In this document: one piece after another, positions 35,688 through 45,780 of the stretch | Position numbering within the stretch: the first letter of the stretch is position 1 | Layout: the number at the start of each line of letters is the position of its first letter | NCBI GenBank assembly: GCA_017394865.1 | Contig: JAFPWT010000010.1 | Location: 17,740 to 81,739 of the forward strand | Direction: 5' to 3' | DNA length: 64,000 nucleotides | Source of the DNA: Bacteroidales bacterium | GTDB taxonomy: Bacteria; Bacteroidota; Bacteroidia; Bacteroidales; F082 | The notes under the pieces: generated by a model | What the model was told of the DNA's origin: nothing | The model's input: the letters and a program-made list of their open reading frames with translations, nothing else | Databases searched by the model: none | Position numbers and translations under genes: made by a program

Positions 35688-36833
35688 ATGGAGAGATTTC
35701 TTAACCGTGTGGCCGAAGCCGCCAAGCAAAGCACCTTGGTGAAGATGACTCTGAGCAAGCCGGTGCAGAAGCATGACGAGTTGCGTAATATCTATGTAAA
35801 ACCGGTGCTGATCAAGGAGAAGCGCCTGTATGCTTTCACCTATCACTATGAGCGTCGGGATGAAGTGAAGAATTACGACGCTGAGCAGATGCTCACAATA
35901 TTGAAAGAACTCATTCCGAGCCGTTTCTTGAACGCTGTGCTCTTCACGGTAAGCGAAGATGTGACGTTGCTGGTCTCCAGTAAAGGGAAGGCGACCGTTC
36001 AAACGAAAAAAGTGCAGGAATGTAGGGAACAGAATTTGGAGCACGACAAGCAAAAAGCCCGCCTCATCAATCCAGCTAATCCCTGGTGGTATCAGTTGGG
36101 ATTGACTACCCGCGAGGGCAAGATCACTGCCGACATGCAGCATAAATTCAAGCAAATCTACAAGTATGTCGAGATCGTTGAGAGCCTCGTCAAGCCGATG
36201 AAGTTCGAGGGTACGGTGCATATCGCCGACATGGGGGCAGGGAAGGGGTACCTTACTTTCGCCCTCCATGAGTTGCTGACGCAGCGGCTGAATTTCGATG
36301 TTGATATTAAAGGCGTTGAGATCCGCCCTGATCTGGTGCTGAAAATTAATGAGATTATCAAATCATCGGGTTTGAAAGGCTTGGAGTTCGTGGAGAGTAG
36401 CATTGAGGCATATCATCCTGAGAAATTGGATGTGCTGATTGCCCTCCATGCTTGCAATACTGCCACTGACGATGCCATTGCCTCGGGCATTAGGGCAGGG
36501 GCGGAGCTGATTGTTTGCGCTCCGTGCTGCCATAAACAGATCAGGCAGGAGATGGAACGTTCGGGCGTGACCGACGCCGTCACTCGCTACGGCATCTTTA
36601 TGGAACGTCAAGCGGTGATGATTACCGATACCATCCGTGCCTTGATGATGGAATACTACGGCTACAAAACCCAAGTGATGGAGTTTATCGAGATGGAACA
36701 CACTCCGAAAAACGTGCTGCTAGTGGGTCGAAAGACCGACAAAGCGCCTGACCGACTGATGATTAGCAAGACGATCAGCGATCTGAAACGACGATATGGC
36801 ATTCAGAATCATTACCTTGAAACCATCTTGTAA
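35688..36833 (+). CDS. SAM-dependent methyltransferase (Methyltransf_32/GSTCD-like)
   Basis: A 381-residue cytoplasmic protein. About 170 N-terminal residues without a known motif precede a class I methyltransferase domain: SAM-binding ADMGAGKGYLTFALHELL at about 182, acidic GVEIRPDL, DVLIALHACNTATDDAI (motif IV) and CAPCCHKQIRQEM, which is characteristic of the family that includes eukaryotic GSTCD. The substrate is unknown, and a role on RNA has been suggested for relatives. It starts 2 bases after the protease gene stop, an odd operon partner that may just reflect read-through packing. Confidence 0.75.
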   Translation: MERFLNRVAEAAKQSTLVKMTLSKPVQKHDELRNIYVKPVLIKEKRLYAFTYHYERRDEVKNYDAEQMLTILKELIPSRFLNAVLFTVSEDVTLLVSSKGKATVQTKKVQECREQNLEHDKQKARLINPANPWWYQLGLTTREGKITADMQHKFKQIYKYVEIVESLVKPMKFEGTVHIADMGAGKGYLTFALHELLTQRLNFDVDIKGVEIRPDLVLKINEIIKSSGLKGLEFVESSIEAYHPEKLDVLIALHACNTATDDAIASGIRAGAELIVCAPCCHKQIRQEMERSGVTDAVTRYGIFMERQAVMITDTIRALMMEYYGYKTQVMEFIEMEHTPKNVLLVGRKTDKAPDRLMISKTISDLKRRYGIQNHYLETIL

Positions 36834-36919
36834 ATTTATTATTGAAGAAGTGTTTTTTATCAAAAGAATATTTGTATCTTTGCTTCCAGACAACTAATCT
36901 AAAAAAATACGATAAAATC

Positions 36920-37945
36920 ATGCAAAACATTGATTGGGCAAATTTAACATTTGGTTATTATCCAACGAATTACAATGTCCGCTGCTATTTCCGCAACGGT
37001 AAATGGGGCGAATTGGAAGTCAGCTCCGACACCAGCATCAACATCCATATGGCTGCCACCTGCCTGCACTACGGTCAGGAAGCCTTTGAGGGCATGAAAG
37101 CCTTCCGTGGCAAGGACGGCAAAGTGCGTGTGTTCCGTTGGGACGAGAACTGCAAGCGTTTGCAGCGTTCGGCACAGGGCATCATGATGGCCGAGGTTCC
37201 GGACGAGTTGTTCAAGGAAGCCGTTGAGAAGGTCATTCGCCTCAACGCCGATTTCATCCCGCCTTATGAGACTGGTGCTTCGCTCTATCTCCGTCCGCTG
37301 CTGATCGGCACTGGCGCCCGCGTAGGTGTGAAACCCGCTGATGAGTATCTGTTCATGATCTTCGTGACTCCTGTCGGTCCTTACTTCAAGGGCGGCTTCA
37401 TGGCTAACCCCTATGTGATCACCCGCAAGTACGACCGTGCTGCCCCGTTGGGCACCGGCACCTATAAAGTCGGTGGCAACTACGCCGCTTCGCTGCGTCC
37501 GCACGTCGAGGCCTGCCATGGTGGACAGTATGCCTGCGAGTTCTATCTCGATGCCAAGGAGAAGAAGTATATCGACGAGGCTGGCGCTGCCAATTTCTTC
37601 GGTATCAAGGATAACACCTACATCACTCCTCAATCAACATCCATCTTGCCTTCCATCACCAACAAGAGCTTGATGCAGTTGGCCGAGACCATCGGCATGA
37701 AGGTGGAACGTCGTCCTATCGCAGAGGAAGAACTTGCTACCTTCGAGGAAGCTGGCGCTTGCGGTACTGCCGCTGTGATCAGCCCGATCTCACGTATCGA
37801 TGATCCCGAGAATGGCAAGTCGTACCAGTTTGGCGATGGCAAACCCGGTCCTTGGAGCCTGAAGCTTTACAACAAGCTCCGTGGTATCCAATATGGCACT
37901 GAGCCCGATGAGTTCGGCTGGACCTGGGTGATCGAGGGTATCTGA
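36920..37945 (+). CDS. ilvE: Branched-chain amino acid aminotransferase
   Basis: A 341-residue PLP enzyme of fold type IV. The start at 36920 (MQNIDWANLTFGYYPTNYNV) is used. An in-frame ATG at 36842 precedes the -7 box TATCTTTG (36875-36882). The PLP lysine is in GTGTYKVGGNYAAS, and further landmarks are CLHYGQEAFEGMKAFRG, YLRPLLIGTG and FGIKDNTYITP/SILPSIT. It interconverts Leu, Ile, Val and their keto acids with glutamate. It is transcribed alone, and a strong hairpin follows. Confidence 0.93.
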   Translation: MQNIDWANLTFGYYPTNYNVRCYFRNGKWGELEVSSDTSINIHMAATCLHYGQEAFEGMKAFRGKDGKVRVFRWDENCKRLQRSAQGIMMAEVPDELFKEAVEKVIRLNADFIPPYETGASLYLRPLLIGTGARVGVKPADEYLFMIFVTPVGPYFKGGFMANPYVITRKYDRAAPLGTGTYKVGGNYAASLRPHVEACHGGQYACEFYLDAKEKKYIDEAGAANFFGIKDNTYITPQSTSILPSITNKSLMQLAETIGMKVERRPIAEEELATFEEAGACGTAAVISPISRIDDPENGKSYQFGDGKPGPWSLKLYNKLRGIQYGTEPDEFGWTWVIEGI

Positions 37946-37970
37946 TTCTCGATCGACTTTTGCGAAGTCA

Positions 37971-38002
37971 AAAAAATGCGTCACAATTTGGCGCATTTTT
38001 TT
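37971..38002. terminator. Intrinsic terminator after ilvE
   Basis: AAAAAATGCG (37971-37980) pairs with CGCATTTTTT (37992 on), with an 11-base loop and a T-tract. The promoter of the next gene (TTTG at 37987, TATTTTTG at 38012-38019, 21 bases apart) overlaps its descending arm. Confidence 0.8.
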
Positions 38003-38059
38003 ATTTTTAATTATTTTTGTGGCGAAAATGGAGAAATGTTCAATTTAAACTGATTAAAT

Positions 38060-40075
38060 ATGAGAAAGTTTACTCTTGCCTTAATGGCTTTGCTGGCCCT
38101 CACCTTCACAGTGAAAGCTCAGCAGTATGTATCGACGGAGCCTACCAACAGGAACGTCATCCTTGAGGAGTTCACGGGTCGTGGTTGCGGCTATTGCACC
38201 GATGGACACCGTATTGCCAACCAGATCATGGCAGCTAACCCTGGTAGGGTATGGGCCATCAACATCCATGCTGGTGGTTATGCACAGACCTCCTATCCCA
38301 ACATGATTACCACTGATGGTAACACCATTCACGGTGGTTTCAGCATCAGCGGCTATCCTACGGGTGTTGTTAACAGAACGACAGCAGCAGGCATCGACCG
38401 CGGTCAGTGGACTGGACAAGCTAATACTCAGATGAACCAGGCTTCTGAATGCAACATCGCTGGTATTGCTATGGTCAACCCCGACACGCGCGTGGCTACC
38501 ATCACCGTCGAGGTGTATTATACCAGCAACAGTCTCTTTGATGAGAACTACCTCACCGTGGCCATGCTGCAAGACAGTATCCTTGGCTCGCAGAGCGACT
38601 ACGGCAACTACAATCCCACGCAGTGGCTCAACGGCCAGTATGTCCACATGCACATCCTGCGCGATGTCATCACTTCAAGCGCATGGGGTGACCCTATCTC
38701 TCCCACCACACAGGGCACTTTGATTACCCGTACTTTCGAATACCCAATCCCTGAAACCATTGGCAGCCCCAACGGTGTCGATGTGGATCTCAACAATATC
38801 TTCTTCCTGGCTTGGGTGTCTGAACATCAGCAAGGCAATGCCTACCGTCCTATCCTGACGGGCTGTGAGCTGGATAAGTCGACCATGACCAATGAACCGA
38901 TTTACCCGTCGATGAGTTCCGTTTCACAGTCGGTTGGCGCTTCCTGCAGCCATACCCAGTCGTTCTCCTTCGGCCTTTCCAACATTGGCACCAATGAAAT
39001 CACTTCCATCCACTTCTCTGCTGAGGCCGGAGACGTGACAGAGTCATTCGATTGGAACGGCAGTCTGCCTTCAGGTGATAAGACCAATGTGGAATTCACT
39101 ATGGACCTGCCTTTTGGCAATTACGACGCGATGCTGAACATTGAGGAAGTCAATGGTGAGCCTTACGAAGCCCATAGACCCTTTAATGCCGAGTGTCTCG
39201 AGTGGGCTGGGGTTTCAGTGGATGCCGATGTCACTACGCTGAAAGTGATTGTCGTCTCGGATGCTTTTGGCGAGCAAACCACCTGGAATATCATCAACTC
39301 CGCTGGCGAAGAAGTCGCTACGGGAGGTCCTTACCAGCATGTCATTGGCACAGGTACTAATGTCAACATGGAAAATGTTGAAGTCCCTGTCAACGACTGC
39401 TATCTGTTCAGGATTTATGACAGCAATGGCAATGGTATCTGCTGCAACTATGGCAATGGCTATTATCAAATCAAAAATGCCAGTGGTACTGTGATTATCG
39501 ATGGCGACGGTAGCTTTGGCGAAGAGGCCAAACACCTCATTTCTGTTACCAACCCCAATGCTGTAACTGTGGCTACGGTTGAGCCTCGTATTCTCGGCGA
39601 CCACGAAGTTATGTTTATCGGTACCATCGCTGGTGCTGGCGACGAAGTGGGCTTCGAGTACAAGAAACTTGTCAATCCTGAACCGATGACGGTGATGGGC
39701 GAGTTGAATGGCGATACTTTCACGGCTACGGTTGATGACTTGGATGCTGGCACCATGTACACTGTCAAGGCTTTTGCTATGGTCGGTGGTAACAAGGTCT
39801 ATGGTCAGAGCATCGATTTCCACACTTGGTTCGAGGGCGTCAGCGAGCTGGAGAACACTTTGAAGGTGTATCCTAACCCTGCTAACGACATTCTGACCGT
39901 TGAAGGCACGATGACTTCGATTGAAGTTTATAACACCGTGGGCCAGTGCATGCTTTCCAAGCAGGTGAATGGCAACACTCAGATCGACCTTTCCGGATTC
40001 AACAACGGCATCTATTTCCTCCGTGTTTACAACGATGGAGAGATGGTTGTCCGTAAGTTCTCGGTGAACCGTTAA
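38060..40075 (+). CDS. Omp28-related thioredoxin-like protein with T9SS sorting domain
   Basis: A 671-residue secreted protein: signal peptide (ends VKAQ), then an Omp28-like domain with a thioredoxin-type motif ILEEFTGRGCGYCTDGHRIA (CGYC redox pair at about 51-54) and SGYPTGVVNRT as the cis-Pro loop. Beta-rich repeats and a region with IYDSNGNGICCNYGNGYY follow, and a T9SS type A domain ends it (LKVYPNPANDILTVEG, FNNGIYFLRVYNDGEMVVRKF). It probably works at the cell surface, perhaps as an adhesin or disulfide exchanger. Omp28 of Porphyromonas is an outer-membrane adhesin-like protein. Its own promoter and terminator frame it. Confidence 0.8.
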   Translation: MRKFTLALMALLALTFTVKAQQYVSTEPTNRNVILEEFTGRGCGYCTDGHRIANQIMAANPGRVWAINIHAGGYAQTSYPNMITTDGNTIHGGFSISGYPTGVVNRTTAAGIDRGQWTGQANTQMNQASECNIAGIAMVNPDTRVATITVEVYYTSNSLFDENYLTVAMLQDSILGSQSDYGNYNPTQWLNGQYVHMHILRDVITSSAWGDPISPTTQGTLITRTFEYPIPETIGSPNGVDVDLNNIFFLAWVSEHQQGNAYRPILTGCELDKSTMTNEPIYPSMSSVSQSVGASCSHTQSFSFGLSNIGTNEITSIHFSAEAGDVTESFDWNGSLPSGDKTNVEFTMDLPFGNYDAMLNIEEVNGEPYEAHRPFNAECLEWAGVSVDADVTTLKVIVVSDAFGEQTTWNIINSAGEEVATGGPYQHVIGTGTNVNMENVEVPVNDCYLFRIYDSNGNGICCNYGNGYYQIKNASGTVIIDGDGSFGEEAKHLISVTNPNAVTVATVEPRILGDHEVMFIGTIAGAGDEVGFEYKKLVNPEPMTVMGELNGDTFTATVDDLDAGTMYTVKAFAMVGGNKVYGQSIDFHTWFEGVSELENTLKVYPNPANDILTVEGTMTSIEVYNTVGQCMLSKQVNGNTQIDLSGFNNGIYFLRVYNDGEMVVRKFSVNR

Positions 40076-40093
40076 ACGGTGTTTTAAGTCATG

Positions 40094-40123
40094 AAAAAAG
40101 GCAGCTTTCGGGCTGCCTTTTTT
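40094..40123. terminator. Intrinsic terminator between convergent genes
   Basis: AAAAAAGGCAGC (40094-40105) pairs with GCTGCCTTTTTT (40112-40123), loop of six. It serves the Omp28-like gene and, with A-tract/T-tract on either strand, also pyrF. Confidence 0.88.
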
Positions 40124-40140
40124 CTGTTTCGGTGGTCGCC

Positions 40141-40950
40141 TTATAGCAAGGCAGCCATCTGCTTTTGTAGCTTTTGCGCTTCCTCGGCTGCGCGGTCGGC
40201 GAAGTCGAACTTGTTGGAGGCATAGATAATGCCTCTCGATGAGTTGACTAGTAGGCCACAGTCTTTGTTTAGGCCATATTTGGCTACCGTCTGGAGATCG
40301 CCACCCTGAGCGCCCACGCCAGGCACCAAGAAGAAATAATCAGGCAACATCTTGCGGATTTCACCTAACTCCTCAGGATGGGTGGCACCGACTACGAACA
40401 TCATCTTTTCAGAGCTGGCCCATGTGGTGGCTGTTTGGAGCACCTGCTGATACAAGAGTCTGTCACCCGTGTTGAGGTACTGGAAGTCCTTGGAACCGGC
40501 ATTGGAGGTCAGTGCCAGCAGAATAACCCATTTGTCTTCAAATCCGAGGAAAGGCTCTACCGAGTCCTTACCCATATAGGGGGCAACGGTCAAAGCATCG
40601 GCTTTCAAGCTATTGAAGAAAGCCTTGGCGTAGTTGGTCGAGGTGTTGCCGATATCGCCACGCTTGGCATCAGCGATGATGAAGATGTCTGGATAGTTGA
40701 TCTTGATGTATTGGATCGTGCGCTCCAAGCTTTGCCATCCCTTGGCACCGTACACCTCGTAGAAGGCGGTGTTGGGCTTGTAGGCCACGGCAAATTCCGA
40801 CGTCTTGGTGATGATCTGCTTGTTGAACTCAAAAACAGGGTCCTCTAGCGCCAATAGGTCTTGCGGAATTTTGTTGATATCGGTGTCCAAACCTACGCAT
40901 AGGAAGGATTTCTTCTTTTGGATCTGCTCGATAAGTTGTTGTTTGTTCAT
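40141..40950 (-). CDS. pyrF: Orotidine 5'-phosphate decarboxylase (type 2)
   Basis: A 269-residue TIM-barrel enzyme of the longer, type 2 group. It has [27 protein letters not shown], the catalytic [21 protein letters not shown] (Lys/Asp network), [12 protein letters not shown] and [11 protein letters not shown]. It makes UMP in the last step of pyrimidine synthesis. It follows prfA after 5 bases and ends the porE-like/purM/prfA/pyrF transcript. pyrK-pyrD are elsewhere in the window. Confidence 0.95.
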   Translation of the reverse strand: MNKQQLIEQIQKKKSFLCVGLDTDINKIPQDLLALEDPVFEFNKQIITKTSEFAVAYKPNTAFYEVYGAKGWQSLERTIQYIKINYPDIFIIADAKRGDIGNTSTNYAKAFFNSLKADALTVAPYMGKDSVEPFLGFEDKWVILLALTSNAGSKDFQYLNTGDRLLYQQVLQTATTWASSEKMMFVVGATHPEELGEIRKMLPDYFFLVPGVGAQGGDLQTVAKYGLNKDCGLLVNSSRGIIYASNKFDFADRAAEEAQKLQKQMAALL

Positions 40951-40955
40951 ATATA

Positions 40956-42062
40956 TTATTGTTCTATATTTTCTTTCAATCGTTCGGCGTTTTCGGCCAT
41001 CTGCAGGCGGTTGATGATTTCGTTGAGGTCACCATCCATCACAGCAGCAAGGTTATAGACAGTCAAACCCTCTACACGATGGTCAGTGACACGGCCTTGG
41101 GGGTAGTTGTAGGTGCGGATCTTGGCGGAGCGGTCACCGGTCGAGACCATGGTTTTACGCTTGGCGGAGATGTCGCTGATATATTTCTGGTACTCCATGT
41201 CGTAGATGCGCGTGCGCAGTCTCGCCAGAGCGCGTTCACGGTTCTTGGGTTGGTCGCGGGTCTCGGTGCACTCGATGAGGATCTCCTGCATCTCGCCCGT
41301 GTTGGGGTTCTTCCACATGTAGCGCAGACGCACGCCTGACTCCACCTTGTTCACATTCTGTCCGCCAGCGCCGCTGGAACGGAAGGTATCCCATTTGATT
41401 TCACCTTCGTTGATCTCCACGTCGAACTCTTCGGCTTCAGGTAGCACGGCTACTGAGGCAGCAGAAGTATGAATGCGGCCTTGTGTTTCGGTTTTTGGAA
41501 CACGTTGCACACGATGCACCCCTGATTCGAATTTTAGGATGCCATAGCAACCGTTGCCCGTGACGGAGAAGTCGATCTCTTTGTAGCCGCCGCTGGCACC
41601 TTCGCTGACGGAGGTCACTTCAGTCTTCCAGCCTTTGGCTTCACAGAACTTCACATACATGCGGAACAAATCTCCTGCAAAGAGGCATGCCTCGTCGCCG
41701 CCCGTGCCTGCACGGATCTCCATGATGGCGTTCTTGCTGTCCTGCGGGTCTTTTGGGATCATCATCACACGGATATCCTGCTCCAGCTGCTCGATGCGTG
41801 TTTGGGCAGAATCCAACTCCTCCTGAGCCATCTTGCGCATCTCTTCATCTTTTTCCGTGGCCAGTATTTCTTTGGCTTCCTCGATGTTGGCTTGCAGAGT
41901 CTTGTATTCTTTGAAAGCCATGACGATGGGTTCCAAATTCTTGTAGTCCTTGTTGAGCTTCACGTATCGCTTTTGGTCAGCGGACAAGGCAGGATCAGCG
42001 AGCTGTTCGCCCATTTCTTCCCAACGGTGCTTTATTGTTTCAAGTTTTGAGGTGATGTCCAT
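40956..42062 (-). CDS. prfA: Peptide chain release factor 1
   Basis: A 368-residue class I release factor for UAA and UAG. The GGQ motif in [19 protein letters not shown] enters the peptidyl-transferase centre. The codon-recognition region shows [26 protein letters not shown]. Length and domains are normal. It sits between purM (3-base gap) and pyrF (5-base gap) in one transcript. TGA is the natural stop for release factor 2, which matters for the CCC-TGA sites at 54.6 and 55.6 kb. prfB is not in this window. Confidence 0.96.
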   Translation of the reverse strand: MDITSKLETIKHRWEEMGEQLADPALSADQKRYVKLNKDYKNLEPIVMAFKEYKTLQANIEEAKEILATEKDEEMRKMAQEELDSAQTRIEQLEQDIRVMMIPKDPQDSKNAIMEIRAGTGGDEACLFAGDLFRMYVKFCEAKGWKTEVTSVSEGASGGYKEIDFSVTGNGCYGILKFESGVHRVQRVPKTETQGRIHTSAASVAVLPEAEEFDVEINEGEIKWDTFRSSGAGGQNVNKVESGVRLRYMWKNPNTGEMQEILIECTETRDQPKNRERALARLRTRIYDMEYQKYISDISAKRKTMVSTGDRSAKIRTYNYPQGRVTDHRVEGLTVYNLAAVMDGDLNEIINRLQMAENAERLKENIEQ

Positions 42063-42065
42063 GGT

Positions 42066-43229
42066 TTAGTATTCGAACGTTCCAAACTCACTCTTTATCG
42101 TAAGCCGCTTCATATCCGAAGCCTCCACATGTCCAATAATTTGACTGTCTATATTAAACTCCTTGGCAATAGCAATCATCTCGTTGGCAGCTTTTTCGTT
42201 GGTGTAAATCTCCAGACGGTGACCCATATTGAAGACTTTGTACATCTCCTTCCAGTCGGTGCCGGAGGCCTGTTGGATCATACGGAACAAGGGAGGAAGC
42301 TGAAGCATGTTGTCCTTCACGATGTGAAGCTTGTCAACAAAATGCAATACCTTGGTCTGGGCACCGCCGCTGCAATGGATGACGCCATGGATCTGCTTGC
42401 GGAACTCCTTCAGGATGGGGATCATCAGCGGGGCGTAGGTGCGGGTGGGTGAAAGGATGAGTTTGCCCACGTCCATACCAGGAACCTCAGTGGGATCAGT
42501 TAGTTTATGCGGACCGGAATACACTAAATTCTCCGGAATGCTGTGATCGTAGCTCTCGTCGTATTTCTCAGCCAGATAATGGCCCAGCATGTCATGGCGT
42601 GCTGAGGTGAGGCCGTTGCTGCCCATGCCACCGTTGTAGCTGTTCTCGTAGGTGGCTTGTCCATAGGAGGCGAAGGCCATGATGACGTCGCCAGGCTGCA
42701 GGTTGTTCTCGATGACTTCATCACGTCGGATGCGAGTGGTCACAGTGCTATCCACGATGACGGTGCGCACCAGATCACCCACGTCAGCGGTCTCGCCGCC
42801 GGTGAGGTAGATGCCGATACCCAACTTGCGCAGCTTCTCCAAGAAGTGCTCCGTGCCGTTGATGAGGGCGGAGATGACCTCTCCTGGGATCAGGTTTTTA
42901 TTTCTTCCGATGGTAGACGAAAGCAGCATGTTGTCGGTGGCGCCCACGCAGATGAGGTCGTCGGTGTTCATCACCACGGCATCCTGAGCCACGCCTTCCC
43001 ACACGCTCATGTCGCCCGTTTCTTTCCAGTAGAGGTAGGCCAATGAGGATTTTGTTCCTGCGCCGTCGGCGTGCATGATGTTGCAGTATTCGGGGTTGCC
43101 GCCGAGGATGTCGGGGATGATCTTGCAAAAAGCATTGGGATAGAGCCCCTTGTCGAGGTTCTTGATGGCGTTGTGGATGTCTTCCTTTTCGGCGGAGACG
43201 CCGCGTTGGCTATAACGTTGGTTATCCAT
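42066..43229 (-). CDS. purM: Phosphoribosylformylglycinamidine cyclo-ligase (AIR synthetase)
   Basis: A 387-residue PurM-fold enzyme. It closes the imidazole ring in step five of purine synthesis, using ATP. Landmarks are MHADGAGTKSSLAYLY (N-terminal metal and substrate region), DAVVMNTDDLICVGATD, YLTGGETADVGDLVR and GVIHCSGGAQTKVL. The protein is somewhat longer than the Escherichia enzyme, as usual for Bacteroidetes. Its ATG overlaps the stop of the PorE-like gene by one base, and prfA follows after 3 bases. Confidence 0.93.
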   Translation of the reverse strand: MDNQRYSQRGVSAEKEDIHNAIKNLDKGLYPNAFCKIIPDILGGNPEYCNIMHADGAGTKSSLAYLYWKETGDMSVWEGVAQDAVVMNTDDLICVGATDNMLLSSTIGRNKNLIPGEVISALINGTEHFLEKLRKLGIGIYLTGGETADVGDLVRTVIVDSTVTTRIRRDEVIENNLQPGDVIMAFASYGQATYENSYNGGMGSNGLTSARHDMLGHYLAEKYDESYDHSIPENLVYSGPHKLTDPTEVPGMDVGKLILSPTRTYAPLMIPILKEFRKQIHGVIHCSGGAQTKVLHFVDKLHIVKDNMLQLPPLFRMIQQASGTDWKEMYKVFNMGHRLEIYTNEKAANEMIAIAKEFNIDSQIIGHVEASDMKRLTIKSEFGTFEY

Positions 43230-45682
43230 TATTTGAAAATGAGTTTCTTTTCTTTGGTGTCGAACTCGAAGGTACCCATCTGGTTCAGGGTGTTTTTGCC
43301 AATGACCCAGCTTTCAACCATCTTTTGGACCACCTTAACTGGTACGTTGTAAAGGGTCTTGTTGGCGATGCGCACCTCTTTCAGGGTGAAGATGGCTCCA
43401 TTGGCCACGGTGCCGGTGCCGAGAATCTTCTCGACATCGCCTTGGAAGTTGTCGCGGTTGATGCGTCCCTCTTTCAGCAGTCGCAGTGTTGTAGCTTCTG
43501 ATGCGCAGAACTCGGCGTTTTGGCTATAGGTGAAGGTCTCCCTGTAGCCGTCGACATTGGCTTCAAAGGTGAAGTAGCCTCGTTTGTCGGTGGAGAATCC
43601 AACGAAGTTGGTCTCTGTCGGGTTGATGGTGATGTTGACGGTGCCGCCGTCGCCGATCTCGGTGCGTGGCACGTAGTCTTTCGAGAGGATGCGGAACTCG
43701 GTGCGGCGGTTCATCTGGTGAGCAGCCTCCCTAAGTTCGTTGCTGGGCAGCTTGTTGATATAAGCCTCGGTGAGTTGGGTTCCAGCCTTGAAGGTGTAAC
43801 CTTTCACGGTGATGTCTTTCTGGATGGTACGTGGCACACGTTCGCCGTAGCCCTTGGCGGTGAGTCGTTGTGGGTCGATGCCACGGATGATCAGGTAGTC
43901 CACCACGCTTTGGGCACGCTTCTGCGAGAGGATGTCGTTGCTTTCCTCGGAGGCACGGGCATCAGTATGGGAGGCCAGTTCGATGGTGATGGTCGGGTTG
44001 ACCTGCAGGGTCTCGATCAGGCCTTGCAGTGAATCTTCGAACTGAGGCTTGAGATCCCATTTGCCCAGATCGTAGAGGATGTCGGGCAGCATGATGGGTT
44101 CTTCGGGAATGGGCTGGATGGTGTATTCTTTCACGAAGTCCTTGCTGAATTCCAGTCCCACGGTGGTCTCGGTAGCGCTAAGGGTGAAGTAGTTGTCCTT
44201 ATCGATGGTGATGTCGTAGGTGGTGTTTTTGTTAACCTGTGACTCGCTGAAGTTGAAGTATCCTTTTTCGTTGGTGCGGGTGCTCATCACGGAGCCGTCG
44301 GAGCCCACGAAGCGCACGGTGGCGTTGGAGACGTATTGCAGGGTGTTTTCGTCTTTGACGGTACCCGAGAAGGTGAAGTAGATCTGTGGTTCCTCGAAGT
44401 AATAGATGTTGTCGATGCCGCGGCTGTTACCTCTGTTGGACGACACGAAGCCTCTTTCCTCGGTGGGATGGAAGCAGATGGCGAAGTCGTCGCTAGTGGA
44501 GTTCATGGGGTATTTGAGGTTGACGGGTTGTCCCCAGTTGCCTGCGGTGTCGACTGTGGTGACGAAGATGTCGAGTCCGCCCATGCCTCCGTGTCCGTTG
44601 GAGGAGAAGTAAAGGGTGGTGTCGTTGCGCAGGAAGGGGAACACCTCATCGCCGGCAGTGTTGACGTTCTCGCCGAGGTTGAAAGGACGGCCGAAGGGTT
44701 CGCTGGCGCTTTTGCGTGTCGATACCCAGAGGTCTTTGCCTCCGAAGCCGCCTCTGCGTTCGGCGGAGAAATATAGTACCAACTCGTTGTCGGTGAGGGT
44801 GGGGTGCCCCACGATGTCGAGTGTGTCGACGGTGGCGATTTCGACGGGGACGGCTTTGGAGAAGGCGCCTGCTGATTTCGAGGCGACCATGATCTGGCAG
44901 CCGTTTTTGCGGTGTTCGCCGGCCAGACAACGGGTGAAATACAGTTTGGTGCAGTTGGTGTTCATGAAGCCAACGCCGTCGCTGTCGTCGGTGTTGATGC
45001 TTTCGCTCTCATCGGCGAGGACGGGGGTGCTCCAGTCGCCTTTGCGGTCTTGTTTAGAAGACCAGAAGTCGGTGAAGTTCTGCCCAGTGATATCTTCTTT
45101 CTCGCCTCCTGTGGCACCGTTGCGTGAGGAGGTGAAGATGATTTCGTTATAGTTGGTGCTGGTCCAAATGGCTCCGAAGTCGGAGTTTTTGGAGTTGACC
45201 TTCTTCAGCTCGGTGAGTTCATAGCGCGAGGGGTTGTCGATCCAATCCTGGATGAGGAGGGTGGTCTCAAGTCCGAGTCGGCCTCGTGGGTCGTCAGGCA
45301 CAGCTTTGATATAGGTCTCGTAGCATTCGATGGCGTCGTTGAACTTCTCGTTGGTCTTGAAGGTCTCGGCGGCATTCAGGTAGACTTCGGGATGGGTGTT
45401 GGGGAAGTCGGTTTTGAGGACTCTCTTATAGTAAGGCTCGGCACGTTTGCTGAGGCCGATCAGACGGTAGCATTCACCTGTCTGGTAGCTGATGCGGTCG
45501 CGCTCGGCTTTGTTGCGCTTGCTTCTCTTGTAGGCTCTTTTATAGAGGTCGGCTGCTTCGGCGTATTGTTTTCTTTCGAAGGCGAGGTCGGCGTTTTTGG
45601 CGGGGTTTCTCCGTTGTGCGCAAAGGTCGGGACTTAGGCCGAGGCACAGGAGTGAAAGCAGGATGATGATATATCTTTTCAT
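43229..45682 (-). CDS. PorE-like OmpA/TPR/propeller envelope protein with C-terminal retropepsin fold
   Basis: An 817-residue secreted protein (start MKRYIIILL at 45682; signal ends DLCAQ). Domain order: TPR helices (about 30-150), a PD40-type beta-propeller (about 165-430, FTSSRNGATGG, SAERRGGFGGKDLWV, FSSNGHGGMGGLDIFV), a carboxypeptidase-regulatory-like beta-sandwich (about 440-520), and an OmpA peptidoglycan-binding domain (ASHTDARASEESNDILSQKRA, RLTAKGYGE). Up to OmpA this matches PorE, which links the T9SS to peptidoglycan. The last 125 residues look like a retropepsin-type fold (TLRLLKEGRINRDNFQG, IFTLKEVRIANKTLYNVPV, WVIGKNTLNQMGTFEFD), but the DTG active site is replaced by SQNAE, so it should be inactive. 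It heads an operon with purM, prfA and pyrF, with -7 box TATCTTTG at 45718-45711. Confidence 0.8.
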   Translation of the reverse strand: MKRYIIILLSLLCLGLSPDLCAQRRNPAKNADLAFERKQYAEAADLYKRAYKRSKRNKAERDRISYQTGECYRLIGLSKRAEPYYKRVLKTDFPNTHPEVYLNAAETFKTNEKFNDAIECYETYIKAVPDDPRGRLGLETTLLIQDWIDNPSRYELTELKKVNSKNSDFGAIWTSTNYNEIIFTSSRNGATGGEKEDITGQNFTDFWSSKQDRKGDWSTPVLADESESINTDDSDGVGFMNTNCTKLYFTRCLAGEHRKNGCQIMVASKSAGAFSKAVPVEIATVDTLDIVGHPTLTDNELVLYFSAERRGGFGGKDLWVSTRKSASEPFGRPFNLGENVNTAGDEVFPFLRNDTTLYFSSNGHGGMGGLDIFVTTVDTAGNWGQPVNLKYPMNSTSDDFAICFHPTEERGFVSSNRGNSRGIDNIYYFEEPQIYFTFSGTVKDENTLQYVSNATVRFVGSDGSVMSTRTNEKGYFNFSESQVNKNTTYDITIDKDNYFTLSATETTVGLEFSKDFVKEYTIQPIPEEPIMLPDILYDLGKWDLKPQFEDSLQGLIETLQVNPTITIELASHTDARASEESNDILSQKRAQSVVDYLIIRGIDPQRLTAKGYGERVPRTIQKDITVKGYTFKAGTQLTEAYINKLPSNELREAAHQMNRRTEFRILSKDYVPRTEIGDGGTVNITINPTETNFVGFSTDKRGYFTFEANVDGYRETFTYSQNAEFCASEATTLRLLKEGRINRDNFQGDVEKILGTGTVANGAIFTLKEVRIANKTLYNVPVKVVQKMVESWVIGKNTLNQMGTFEFDTKEKKLIFK

Positions 45683-45720
45683 GATCATGACGTGATTCAC
45701 ATTAATTTCGCAAAGATACG

Positions 45721-45758
45721 AAAAAAAAAGAATCCCGCCCATCGGCAGGATTCTTTTT
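45721..45758. terminator. Intrinsic terminator after secDF
   Basis: On the minus strand CTAAAAAGAATCC pairs with GGATTCTTTTTTTTT (45758 to 45721) around a short GC-rich loop. It ends the secDF transcript just before the -7 box (45718-45711) of the PorE-like operon. Confidence 0.8.
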
Positions 45759-45780
45759 AGTTTGAAAGAAATAGTTTATG

